Assembly (NCBI GenBank): GCA_963702995.1
Contig: OY969783.1
Span: forward strand, 6,696,001 to 6,760,000
Source of the DNA: MFD04580-c1 sp963702995
GTDB taxonomy: Bacteria > Planctomycetota > Phycisphaerae > Tepidisphaerales > Tepidisphaeraceae
Direction of reading: 5' to 3'
Length of the DNA stretch: 64,000 nt
The position numbers and the translations under genes were made by a program. This document shows positions 49,227 to 57,986 of this stretch, piece after piece; the first letter of the stretch is position 1, and every line of letters begins with the position of its first letter. The notes beneath the pieces were generated by a model. It had not been told where the DNA came from, did no database searches, and saw only the letters and a program-made list of their open reading frames with translations.

Positions 49227-49962
49227 TTGAACCCTCGCTACCCCGCTTGCCAACCCAAGTCCGCACGCGCCTGGCGGCTTCTTGCGGCGGCGGGCTTTAC
49301 CCTCAGTCTGGCTTCCGCCGCGATGGGACGGCGGGCCGTCCCGCGTCTGGCGGCCGAGCCGGCCCCGGCGATGGAAGGCTCCGATTCAACGCGGCCGCTT
49401 GCTGACGCGTCAACCACGCCCCTGGCGCGCCCGCTCTCGCCTCGGTATCACGTCCTGCTCACGCGGAGTATTTTCAGCCGCGATAAATCGATCGGCCCGC
49501 TGGCCAGCGCGCCGGACGGAGGTGGGGGGCCCGGGCATGCGGCCGCAGCTAAGACGACTCTCGCCTTCCGTGGCGCGGCGATGCAGGGGACGGACTTTAC
49601 CGCGTTCTTCGAGGATGTTTCCGGCGGCGGCGGCGTGAAGCGGGTGAAAGAGGGGGAGAAGCTGGCGTCGGGCTTTGTCCGTCGGGTGACGATCGACGCG
49701 ATCGACTACGAGACGAACGGCCACACGACCCGGGTCGCGATCGGGCAGAACCTCGCCGGGGCGGCCGTCCCGATGCCGACCACGGCCCCGGCCGCGCCGC
49801 GGCCCCGGCGGCAATGGGCCGGATGGCGCGGTTGCTTCCAAGGGCAAGGGAGGCCGCGGCCCCAAAGGGAAGCCGCCGGCCCCCGCCAACCCCGAAGAGG
49901 CCAATCTTGCGGACGAGGCCGTCCCGGCGTCGGCGACCGAGGTGAAAACCGCCGGCGGGTGA
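49227..49962 (+). CDS. GspC-like type II secretion protein (one frameshift)
   Basis: About 244 residues when joined. The N-terminus contains a membrane anchor (ARAWRLLAAAGFTLSLASAA). Residues about 70-175 resemble the GspC homology region: YHVLLTRSIFSRDKSIGPLA, KTTLAFRGAAMQGTDFTAFF, EDVSGGGGVKRVKEGEKLAS and GFVRRVTIDAIDYETNGHTT. In type II secretion GspC links the inner-membrane platform to the secretin, which is encoded next. Near 49797-49802 the frame changes, giving a Lys/Pro/Gly-rich tail (KGKGGRGPKGKPPAPANPEE) with stop at 49960-49962 rather than an Arg-rich run. No PDZ domain is seen. Start TTG at 49227. Confidence 0.75.
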
Positions 49963-50150
49963 GCGTCGTGAGCCCCCTATCTAAGGGCGGACCGATCGCG
50001 TGGGTTGCGGGCCAGGCCTCGTCCGGGCGACCTCCCGGGCAGCGTCGGTCAGGGTCATCGGGCAGGGTTAGCTCTTGACGCCGAGCAAGGCTGGGGGCGA
50101 GGGCATCGAGGCTGGGCATCAGGGCTGCGGACATCTCCAACGAGGAACGC

Positions 50151-53150
50151 GTGAGCAGAAGGTTTTTGCGGTCTCCGCTTCGGCGGATCGTGCCGGCTGT
50201 ACCGATTATCGCCACTGCTTCGCTTCTGGTCGGACAGGCGACCAACCCGACGCCCACACCGCCCACACCGCCCACACCGGCCGCGATGGTCGGCTCGGGG
50301 GTGTCAACTGGCCCAAGCTCGAGCGGCCCGACCTCAAGCGCGCCGGCGACGACCCAGTCCACATCGAAGCCTTCGACGCGGCCGACGACCAACCCCGGCG
50401 CGCCGCTGGTCCTCAATTTCCGCGACACGCCCGTTGACGCGGTGCTGGACTACCTGTCCGAAGCGGCCGGGTTTGTCATCGTCCGCGAAGTGCCGATGGA
50501 GGCGCGGATCACGCTGATGAGCAAGCAGCCGGTCGGCGCCGACGAGGCGGTGATGCTCTTGCGCACGGTCCTCAAATCTTCCGGGTTCACCGCGGTGCAG
50601 GAGGGTCGCGTGCTTCGAATTATCGCGCGCGATAAGGCGAAGAAGGGGAACGTCCCCGTCCGCTACGGCGCTGACCCGGCGGCCGTCGAAGCCAGCGACG
50701 AGATGTTCACGCAGATCATCCCGATCCGGAACATGGACGCCGGCAAGCTGCAGAAAGAACTGGCCCCGCTGATCGGGACCGACGCCGACGTCACCACGAA
50801 CGAGGCGAGCAACGCGATCCTGATGACGGACCTCTCAACGAACATCCGGCGTGTGCTCCTGGTGATCGCCGCGCTGGATCAGAAGGAGGTGGCGACGACC
50901 GACCTGCGCCTCGTCCAGCTCAAGAACGCGAACGCGACCGCGACGTCCAAGCTCCTGATGTCGATCTTCAAGCCCGGCGCAAGCGACCAGCTCACGCCGC
51001 AGCAGCTTCAGATGATGCAGCAGCAAGGCGGCGGCGGGCAGCCGCCGCATGCCTCGCGCGAAGGGCGGATCCCCGGCGGCGGGCTGGATCAGGCCCTTCG
51101 GGGCGGGCACGTGAACATCGTCGCCGACGAGCGGACGAATACGATTGTCGTCACCGCCCCGACCGACACGCTGAAAGTGATCGATGGCATCATCACGGAG
51201 CTGGACGGCAACCCCGTGCCCGCGTCGGAGCTGCGGGCCTTTCCGCTCACTTACGCCGATGCCGAGGCGACGTCGAAGCTGGTCACGTCGCTGTTCAAGC
51301 CGGACGACAACTCCCGCAATTTCATGAGCTACTACTGGGGGGGCGGCGGCGGCCAGCAGGAGCAGACGCCCAAGATCAAGATCAACGTCACCTTCGACGA
51401 GCGGACGAACAGCGTGATCGTCACCGCGCCGGTGGACGTGCTGAAGAGCGTCGAGGCCCTGATCAAGCAGCTCGATTCCAACCCGGTCTCGCAGGGGGAG
51501 CTGCGGACATACCCGCTGAAGTACGCCGACGCGTACTCGGTCTCGCGGCTGATCAAGTCGATCTTCTCGCCGGACACCAAAGGGGGCGGGGACAACCCGC
51601 TTCGATACCTTTTTTATGGGATCTCGCCGCAGTCTTCTTCGGCGCACGGGCCGAAGGTGACGACCGACTCGGACGATCGAACCAACACGCTGATTGTCAC
51701 GGCGCCGTCGGAGGCGATGAAGGCGATCGAGACGCTGGTGAAGCAGCTCGATTCGAACCCGACGGCGGACGAGACACTGTTCATCTATCATTTGCAGAAC
51801 GCCCAGTCGGCGAACCTGGAGGTGGTGCTGAATGAGCTGTTCGGGAATTTGAACGGCCAGAACGGCCAGCAAAACGGGAACGGCCGCAACGGTCAGAACG
51901 GCGACAACGGCAACGGGAACGGCCAGCAGGGGCAGGATCAGAACCGCCGTTCCCAGCAGCAGCAGTCGCAGCAGTCGCTCGGCGGGGGGACCGGCAGCGG
52001 CGCTCGGCGCGGCGGCGGTCAGGGGAGCGCGGCGGCGCAGCGGAACGGCCGCCAGCTCTCGCCCGGCTCCGCCAAAGCGGTGACCGAGATGTCGGGGATG
52101 GTGTCGGTCGTCGCCGACGTTGACACCAATTCACTCATCGTCACGACCGCGACCAAGTACGAGAAGAAGGTCAAGGAGATCATTGAGGAGCTGGATCGGC
52201 CGGTCTCGCAGGTGCTGATCAAGGTGCTCATCGCCGAGGTGACGCACGACAACTCGGACGATATGGGCGTCGATTTCTCGATCCTAAACCGGCGCGCCAA
52301 CGGGAACGGCCAGGCCGGCATCGTGAACCTTGGCAACGCGGCGGCCGGAACGGCCAACGGAGGCCTGGTGGTGAGCCTGGTGGAGACCAACGTCACCGCC
52401 ACCCTGCATGCGCTGGCGACGGCGGGCAAGCTCGACGTTCTTTCGCGGCCGTACATCCTGGCCAGCGACAATCACGAGGCGACGATCACCGTTGGTCAGG
52501 AAGTCCCCTTCATCACCAACAGCCGCACCACCGACCTGGGCCAGACGCTCAACACGATCCAGTACCAGGACATCGGGATCATCCTGAACGTCACGCCGCA
52601 CATCAACCCGGAAGGGCTGGTGATCCTGGACGTCGCCCCCGAGATCAGCCAGTTAACCGGGACGACGGTGCCGATCAGCGAGACGGTGTCGGCGCCGGTG
52701 TTCGCCAAGCGCAGCGCCGAGAGCCGCGTAGGCATCCGCGACGGCCAGACGATCGTCATCGGCGGGTTGATGGAGGATCGCAAGACCCAGACGATCAGCA
52801 AAGTGCCGCTGCTGGGGGACCTGCCTTGGATCGGGCCGGCGTTCCAGCGGAATCAGGATTCGAAGACCAAGACCGAGCTGCTGATCTTTCTGACGCCGCA
52901 CGTCGCGATCCAGCCCGACGCCCTGCGGCCGATGAGCCAGGACGAGATGAAGGCGACCACCCTGACCCAGAACGCCGTGGAGCCAGGGACCTTCCACGAA
53001 CACCTGCGCGGCATGGAGCGCGGCGGGCGACGACCTGGGGATCATCTGATGGCGCCAGGTCCGAACTCGGTCTGGCCGCCTACGACTTCGGCCTCCCCCG
53101 GCACCACACAGCCCGCTTCCAACCCAACGATCCGCGTGATCGGTGACTGA
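50151..53150 (+). CDS. gspD: Type II secretion system secretin (GspD) with extra ring domains
   Basis: A 999-residue outer-membrane secretin. After a signal peptide and a Thr/Pro-rich linker, an N0 domain (LVLNFRDTPVDAVLDYLSEA) is followed by five N1-type (KH-like) domains. Each has a YADA/NANA helix and a TNTIVVTAP-like strand; they start near residues 185, 245, 355, 455 and 540. The fifth holds an Asn/Gly/Gln-rich insert of about 60 residues. The secretin core runs from VLIKVLIAEVTHDNSDDMGV to VPLLGDLPWIGPAFQRNQDS, with the conserved DGQTIVIGGLM. Most GspD proteins have N0 and three N1-like domains. The start is GTG at 50151. It lies 189 bases after the GspC-like gene; no other gsp genes are in the window. 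Confidence 0.94.
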   Translation: MSRRFLRSPLRRIVPAVPIIATASLLVGQATNPTPTPPTPPTPAAMVGSGVSTGPSSSGPTSSAPATTQSTSKPSTRPTTNPGAPLVLNFRDTPVDAVLDYLSEAAGFVIVREVPMEARITLMSKQPVGADEAVMLLRTVLKSSGFTAVQEGRVLRIIARDKAKKGNVPVRYGADPAAVEASDEMFTQIIPIRNMDAGKLQKELAPLIGTDADVTTNEASNAILMTDLSTNIRRVLLVIAALDQKEVATTDLRLVQLKNANATATSKLLMSIFKPGASDQLTPQQLQMMQQQGGGGQPPHASREGRIPGGGLDQALRGGHVNIVADERTNTIVVTAPTDTLKVIDGIITELDGNPVPASELRAFPLTYADAEATSKLVTSLFKPDDNSRNFMSYYWGGGGGQQEQTPKIKINVTFDERTNSVIVTAPVDVLKSVEALIKQLDSNPVSQGELRTYPLKYADAYSVSRLIKSIFSPDTKGGGDNPLRYLFYGISPQSSSAHGPKVTTDSDDRTNTLIVTAPSEAMKAIETLVKQLDSNPTADETLFIYHLQNAQSANLEVVLNELFGNLNGQNGQQNGNGRNGQNGDNGNGNGQQGQDQNRRSQQQQSQQSLGGGTGSGARRGGGQGSAAAQRNGRQLSPGSAKAVTEMSGMVSVVADVDTNSLIVTTATKYEKKVKEIIEELDRPVSQVLIKVLIAEVTHDNSDDMGVDFSILNRRANGNGQAGIVNLGNAAAGTANGGLVVSLVETNVTATLHALATAGKLDVLSRPYILASDNHEATITVGQEVPFITNSRTTDLGQTLNTIQYQDIGIILNVTPHINPEGLVILDVAPEISQLTGTTVPISETVSAPVFAKRSAESRVGIRDGQTIVIGGLMEDRKTQTISKVPLLGDLPWIGPAFQRNQDSKTKTELLIFLTPHVAIQPDALRPMSQDEMKATTLTQNAVEPGTFHEHLRGMERGGRRPGDHLMAPGPNSVWPPTTSASPGTTQPASNPTIRVIGD

Positions 53151-53373
53151 TTGTCCCTACGGCTGACTCGTGCGGCCGCATTCCGGGGTTCGTGAGCCTG
53201 CCCTGGGCCTCTCGAACCTCCGTGGCTCCCGGGTGCCAAACGTGCGGCCGCTCGATGTAGCACAGCTCGCTCGATTGATCCTGTCACACCGGACACGTTC
53301 TGTTAGGGAAGAGGGCCGCCGCGGCTCCTTGCGCGAACTTATCCACGTTTTGAAAATGCTGTTGTCCCGCCCG

Positions 53374-53598
53374 TCAATGGGTCGGCCCCAAACGGCTCAT
53401 TGCGACAATCTCGGAGCGGTCCAATCGAGAAAGACAGTCGCTGTCGGCGGTCCAGCCGCTGCCGGCGTGGTCCGGGGTAAAGCCGACGCTTCGGAGCCAG
53501 TTACGGATCTGAAGTTCTGTAAGGCGGCCACCCTCATACTTCAAAAGGTTGGCCTGAATCCGCTGCAGATCGATCGTAACGTGATATTTATCACCCAT
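53374..53598 (-). CDS. Small conserved-looking protein, 74 residues
   Basis: The ATG at 53598 has an excellent ribosome site (GGGAGGTGTCGC before it). The protein (MGDKYHVTIDLQRIQANLLK, KYEGGRLTELQIRNWLRSVG, FTPDHAGSGWTADSDCLSRL) has a balanced soluble composition, with a possible small helical domain ending in SEIVAMSRLGPTH. The longer frame upstream is low quality. No family is recognised. It stands alone. Confidence 0.65.
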   Translation of the reverse strand: MGDKYHVTIDLQRIQANLLKYEGGRLTELQIRNWLRSVGFTPDHAGSGWTADSDCLSRLDRSEIVAMSRLGPTH

Positions 53599-54114
53599 GC
53601 GACACCTCCCTGTTGGGGGGACGGGCGGCCGGCACGGCATCCCGCTGACGGGCAGGGGGACGAAATACCCGATGCTCGCGCCGACGCCTCGCGATCGATC
53701 GAGTCGAATCGAGGAGCCACTCCGATGGCGTTTCACTTTTTATGGGACGTTGGACGGACGACCAAAACCAACCGTCGGTGGAGTCGCCTTGTCCACCGGT
53801 TATCCACAGTCGCGAACGGTTGATCGCTCCCCTAACGGCGCGCAATGGAGAGCGAGTCGGATTGTCAAGAGGCGCAAAGTGTCGCGGTCGTGAGGGGCTG
53901 GTTGAACGCACGGCCGCCGGGGGTTCTGGACGTGGTAGAATGAGGCGTCGCGGTTCTGCTTCGGAACAAACGCTGTTGCGGCACACGGACGGGGACCTGC
54001 CGCTCCGTCGCCCCAGTGCCCCTGCAAAATAAGTCCGGCCCCGGCCGTGTCTAACACGCGGCCGGGGCCGAAGGGCTCACTTGTCGATCAAGAGGTGGAC
54101 GTTCGGCGGCCGGC
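53599..54114. other. Intergenic region of about 515 bases
   Basis: No supported gene. It contains the hairpin at 54036-54070 and, near 53780-53840, a sequence ccaccggttatccacagtcgcg with a TTATCCACA box of the DnaA type. A single box is not evidence of an origin. Confidence 0.4.
54036..54070 (-). terminator. Strong hairpin downstream of the small membrane protein genes
   Basis: A perfect 12-bp stem (CGGCCCCGGCCG / CGGCCGGGGCCG) with an 11-base loop. It lies 45 bases beyond the minus-strand stop at 54115 and is followed on that strand by ACTTATTTTGC. Confidence 0.7.
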
Positions 54115-54411
54115 TTATCGCCCGCGGCCGTTCACCACGAATGCGTCCATCAGCGACCGTTTATCGAGGGGCACGAGCGCGCGTTTGTTTGGGTCATAAT
54201 TGAAGACCACGGTCGTACCGGTTCGGTTGTCCGTCAGGTAGAGCGCGTCCCCACCCTGCGTGACGTGCGCGGTGACGGCGGAGTAGTCTCTGTCCTTGAT
54301 CGCCTGTACCCCAGACGCGGTCCGGGGCGTGACCAGATTGAGAGTCGCCAGGATCCCGGCCGTGAACGAAAGGATGCCGATCGCGAGCGTCTTTTTTTCC
54401 ACTTTCGCCAT
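54115..54411 (-). CDS. Small membrane-anchored exported protein
   Basis: A 98-residue protein with an N-terminal signal or anchor helix (KKTLAIGILSFTAGILATLN). The rest is short and beta-rich (YSAVTAHVTQGGDALYLTDN, then RTGTTVVFNYDPNKRAL). Its layout is like the next gene upstream (54515-54805): helix, then a stretch reading as -YVVD- or -YLTDN- and a C-terminal short motif. The two may be diverged paralogues with a periplasmic role. No family is recognised. Confidence 0.72.
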   Translation of the reverse strand: MAKVEKKTLAIGILSFTAGILATLNLVTPRTASGVQAIKDRDYSAVTAHVTQGGDALYLTDNRTGTTVVFNYDPNKRALVPLDKRSLMDAFVVNGRGR

Positions 54412-54514
54412 TTTCTGCTCCGTTTGATTGCCCGAAAGGGGTCATTTCCAGAGGGCGTAACTGATGCGGCCGTTACTGCGTTGGGCAGCCGCTTCGCCGG
54501 CAGCCCAGTCACGG

Positions 54515-54805
54515 TCAGCGGCCGCCGGCCGCGAAGATGTGCTTGAGGTCGAGCGGCGGCGATGACATTTCCAATGCTGTGCCGCCAGTCCTAAGATTCA
54601 TGGTGCTCAGCTGCTGGTTCGGCATGTCCACGACATAGACGACCGCGTTATTCCCGCCGATGATCTCGCCAGGGATCATCAGATAGTCCGACGGGCGGTT
54701 TGCCGCCTGCGCCTGGACCGACGAGGTCAGGCCATGGGGCACAAAGAACGCGACGAGCAGAAGGACATTGAGCGCGATCAGCGCCCACAGGACCTTCGAT
54801 TTCAT
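54515..54805 (-). CDS. Small membrane-anchored exported protein
   Basis: A 96-residue protein. The ATG at 54805 begins MKSKVLWALIALNVLLLVAF, a single hydrophobic helix, followed by a tail with SDYLMIPGEIIGGNNAVVYV and VDMPNQQLSTMNLRTGG. The tail looks like short beta strands, comparable to one strand-rich repeat. It lies 103 bases upstream of the companion gene at 54115, in the same direction, probably the same transcript. Function unknown. Confidence 0.75.
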   Translation of the reverse strand: MKSKVLWALIALNVLLLVAFFVPHGLTSSVQAQAANRPSDYLMIPGEIIGGNNAVVYVVDMPNQQLSTMNLRTGGTALEMSSPPLDLKHIFAAGGR

Positions 54806-54952
54806 GGCGGCTCCTATAGAGGTGAGGGACTGGGGATCGGACACTCCGCGCGGCATCCACTAATGCACACCGCCCGATAAAACAGGCTATCAATGGTCGA
54901 ACGTAACCAACCTGGCAACGGCTGCTCCTCCGCACCAAGACGTTCGCCGGCA

Positions 54953-55264
54953 TCAGTCCAGGTGCGACCGATTCGCATTCTTCGATAGGGCGCCGACGCC
55001 CACCACGGCGAGCAGGATGAACAGGACCCAGGACAGCACCGGGGTGCTCTTATCCAGTGCCACCTTCTCCTTATACCCTTCAAGGCGGCCGTCCAGGTCC
55101 GTATCGTCAGCGCGGGCGACGCCAGGAGCGGCAAGAATGGCGACCATGCACCAAGCGCCTGCCATGCGCCCAATGACCGGCCGAACCAATCGGCGGCGCC
55201 GGCCGGTGGAGCCAGGGGTGGAAGGGGCTGATCCCTCGAGCGTCTGCGGGGCTTGCGCGATCAT
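54953..55264 (-). CDS. Small protein with two hydrophobic segments
   Basis: A 103-residue protein from the ATG at 55264. After a polar N-terminus it has a signal-like segment (GRMAGAWCMVAILAAPGVAR, then ADDTDLDGRLEGYKEKVALD) and a C-terminal membrane helix (VLSWVLFILLAVVGVGALSK). It may be an exported protein anchored by its C-terminal helix. It precedes the two small membrane proteins on the same strand. No family is recognised, and the start is uncertain because no strong ribosome site was seen. Confidence 0.65.
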   Translation of the reverse strand: MIAQAPQTLEGSAPSTPGSTGRRRRLVRPVIGRMAGAWCMVAILAAPGVARADDTDLDGRLEGYKEKVALDKSTPVLSWVLFILLAVVGVGALSKNANRSHLD

Positions 55265-55887
55265 GAAAGAATCATAACCCGCCGTCGATCGGGCGGGCAA
55301 GTGAATGAAATCGCTCGGCTGACGGAGCCAGGCCCCACTGATCCTGACGCGGGTTGGGATGTCGAGGCAGGCCGATCGAGTCGCACTTGGCAACGGAACA
55401 GGAGTCGAACGTGCCAGTTCTAACACCACAGCGCTGAGCAGCCGTAAAGCCTTGCGAATAGGAGAAATCCGAAGCAGGAAAATCAAAGAAGCGAAACGAA
55501 TACGAAGCGGAAAACGCCGCAGTCGCTTGCATCGTTCTCTGCCCCTTTGTCATGCCTTTGAATCCTGTGCTTCTGGGTTCGATTCTTTCGACGGCGCCGC
55601 CGTACATGGCCAACGCTGTAGGTACCGAACCGCGCTCCGGCCGGCCGAGATTTCAGGTACTGCCGGCGCGACCGATAATTATTCTGCGGCTTTTCATCCT
55701 CTGGCGACGATTAACGTTCGAGCGGTCGCGTCCGATCTTATCTGGGGCGGTCGAGCACGACCGGCGGCCGCGTCGTACCCGGGCTGCGCCTGATGGCGCG
55801 TCGGCAGGTTGCGCGTCGTGGCGGCGAGATCAGAGAATGGGCGACCCCGCGGCACGGCCGCATCGGTTCGCCCGGAGGTAGACAGCC
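55265..55887. other. Intergenic region of about 620 bases with a family A fragment
   Basis: No convincing gene. A diverged fragment of repeat family A (gagaaatccgaagcaggaaaatc) lies near 55460-55560. The rest, leading to the lipoprotein at 55888, shows no clear promoter. Confidence 0.4.
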
Positions 55888-56322
55888 ATGTTTCGCGGAG
55901 TGAAGGTTGGGCGTCGGACGGCGCTGGCGTGTGTAATGGCACTGTCGGTCGCGGGTTGCGGCGACAGCGCGCCGGATATCGCGACGCCGCGCGGCGCCGT
56001 TCAGGGCCCGAGCATGGCGGCCGCCACGCCTTCGGCGGAAACGCCCTTGCCAGCGGCCGGCGAACCGGCAGGCCCGCGGACCCGCTTCGCATCCGGCTTC
56101 TCGTTTGACCAGGGGACGACTCGCCCAGCGCCAACGCCGCTGACCGCCGCCGACGTCCTCGTCCTCGTCCGAAGCGGGGCGGCCGACGAAATCATCATCG
56201 ATCGAATCGAGCGCAGCGATTCCGTCTTCCGAATCACCGCCGCCGAGGAAAACTCGCTGCACCGGCAGGGGCTAAGTGACGACGTCATCGCCGCCATGAA
56301 GGAGAACTGCCGCCAGAAATGA
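55888..56322 (+). CDS. Lipoprotein of unknown function
   Basis: A 144-residue protein with a lipoprotein signal peptide (RRTALACVMALSVAGCGDSA, lipobox VAGC). A Pro/Ala-rich linker of about 60 residues is followed by a compact helical domain at residues 85-140 (LTAADVLVLVRSGAADEIII, DRIERSDSVFRITAAEENSL, HRQGLSDDVIAAMKENC). This domain resembles short helical repeats found at the end of planctomycete lipoproteins (from memory). A strong GGAGGT site precedes the ATG. It is convergent with the CPA2 antiporter. Confidence 0.85.
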   Translation: MFRGVKVGRRTALACVMALSVAGCGDSAPDIATPRGAVQGPSMAAATPSAETPLPAAGEPAGPRTRFASGFSFDQGTTRPAPTPLTAADVLVLVRSGAADEIIIDRIERSDSVFRITAAEENSLHRQGLSDDVIAAMKENCRQK

Positions 56323-56457
56323 GTCTTTGGCGAAACGCGACGCCCAGGACTTGCCGACGCAAGGCGGCACGTCTGCCCGATACGCTGCCGGGCTTTTGCG
56401 CTGACGCCCGCTTTGGCCTCGCGGCGCATGCGCGATTTCACCCGGCCAAGACATCGG

Positions 56458-57849
56458 CTAATCCTCGCCGGACCGGAAGCTGGATTGGGCGATCAGGGGC
56501 TCCAGCTCCGTTCCTTTCATCACGCCGAGCAGGATCGGGCTGGTCATGACGGTCGTCAGCAGGGCCATCAGCACGAGCATGCAGAAGACGCTGTCGGGGA
56601 TGACGCCGAGGCTGCCGCCGACGTTGATCACGATCAGCTCCATCAACGCCCGGGTATTCATCATGACCCCGATGCAAGTGGACTCGCGGCCGCTGAAGCC
56701 GGTCAGCCGCGCAGCCAGCGCGCAGCCGCCGAACTTTCCCAAGATCGCCGCGCCGCTGACGGCGGCGGCGAAGCCCCACAGCGTCGCGCTGCCGAGCGTG
56801 CCGACGTCGGTGCGAAGACCGGTGTAGGTGAAGAAGATCGGCAGGAAAAAGACGGTTACGAAGTTGCGAAGCTGATCGGCGACCACCTGCCGGAACTCGT
56901 GCTCATCCGAGAGCACCGCCCCGAGAATGAAGGCGCCGAAGATGGCGAAGATGCCGATCAGGCTCGTCGCGATCGCGCACAGGAAAATCAATACAAAGAG
57001 CGTCGCCAGCGCGTTCAGGCTCATCCGCCCGGAACGGATCGAGCGGCGTGCCCAGCACTTCAAGACGGGGCGCACGACCCAGACCATGAGCACCGCGAAC
57101 CCGATGGACAGGAGCAACATCTTCAGCGTTTGCCACGGCTGAAAGTGCGTTTTGACGATCGCGCTGACCGTCGCGAGCAGGATCCACCCCGTCGCGTCGT
57201 CGATGGCGGCCGCCGTGATGGTGATCGCGCCCAGACGCGAGCGCGTGATGTTCAGTTCCATCATGATGCGGCCCAGGATCGGGATGGCGGTGATGGACAT
57301 CGCCGTCCCCATGAACAGCGCGAAACCGTGAAACTCGATCCCCTGGGCCGCCAGCGCCAGCGACCGATGCATGATCGCGGCCAGCCCGTACCCCAAGCCG
57401 AACGGGGCCATGACGCCCATGGTCGAGATCGCGATGGCGGAGCGGTTGTTGGTCTTCAGGTGGCTGAAGTCGAACTCAAGGCCGATCAGAAAGAGCAGGA
57501 AGATCAGCCCGAGTTGGCTCAAGGCGCCGAACACCGCCGGCACTGACGCCAGGGCCCTGGCGATTTCCGGGCTCGGATCGGTCGGCTCGAAGATCGACCG
57601 CCAGACCGGCGTCAGCGCGGGGACGTGCTTGAAGATCGACGGCCCCAGGATCAACCCCGCGAGGATCTCGCCCACCACCGCCGGCTGGCCCATCTTTCGA
57701 AAACCGATCGCGAAGAGCCGCGCGGCGAGAATGATCAAGATCAACTGGACGAGGACGGCGACGACCTGCCGCTCGACCGATTCTGGCGAGGCTGCGGCAA
57801 GGGGAAGCAGCGGGGCCAGCGCGGAGACGCGAATCAGTTCAGACGACAT
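56458..57849 (-). CDS. CPA2-family cation/proton antiporter (KefB/NapA-like)
   Basis: A 463-residue membrane protein of about 12-13 helices. The family motifs are GFRKMGQPAVVGEILAGLIL, LIFLLFLIGLEFDFSHLKTN, AMSITAIPILGRIMMELNIT, AAAIDDATGWILLATVSAIV (the Asp-Asp ion-binding pair) and IFAIFGAFILGAVLSDEHEF. TRALMELIVINVGGSLGVIP matches the late motif. It exchanges Na+ or K+ for H+. No RCK or TrkA domain follows the membrane part, unlike the antiporter at 26545. It is the second antiporter in the window. The ATG at 57849 is used; GTG at 57852 is an alternative. Confidence 0.94.
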   Translation of the reverse strand: MSSELIRVSALAPLLPLAAASPESVERQVVAVLVQLILIILAARLFAIGFRKMGQPAVVGEILAGLILGPSIFKHVPALTPVWRSIFEPTDPSPEIARALASVPAVFGALSQLGLIFLLFLIGLEFDFSHLKTNNRSAIAISTMGVMAPFGLGYGLAAIMHRSLALAAQGIEFHGFALFMGTAMSITAIPILGRIMMELNITRSRLGAITITAAAIDDATGWILLATVSAIVKTHFQPWQTLKMLLLSIGFAVLMVWVVRPVLKCWARRSIRSGRMSLNALATLFVLIFLCAIATSLIGIFAIFGAFILGAVLSDEHEFRQVVADQLRNFVTVFFLPIFFTYTGLRTDVGTLGSATLWGFAAAVSGAAILGKFGGCALAARLTGFSGRESTCIGVMMNTRALMELIVINVGGSLGVIPDSVFCMLVLMALLTTVMTSPILLGVMKGTELEPLIAQSSFRSGED

Positions 57850-57876
57850 CACGACCGAAGCTCCAAGAGTCGCGCA

Positions 57877-57947
57877 GTGCCGCCGGTGCCCTCACCGGCG
57901 GCTTTTTCGGCCGCAAGAATTCCCGCCGGTGGGGGCGCCGGCGGCAC
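57877..57947. repeat. Palindromic repeat GTGCCGCCGGTG, family C, copy 3
   Basis: GTGCCGCCGGTGCCCTCACCGGCGG and, after a 22-base spacer, CCGCCGGTGGGGGCGCCGGCGGCAC. It lies between the CPA2 gene and the MFS gene and probably forms a hairpin. Confidence 0.75.
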
Positions 57948-57986
57948 GTCGGCGGGGAACGGCGTCCTCGCCGGTTGCCGGGCCCT

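Noticed and set aside
53780..53840. TTATCCACA as a replication origin
   Set aside because: Only one DnaA-type box was seen, without an AT-rich unwinding region or dnaA/dnaN nearby.
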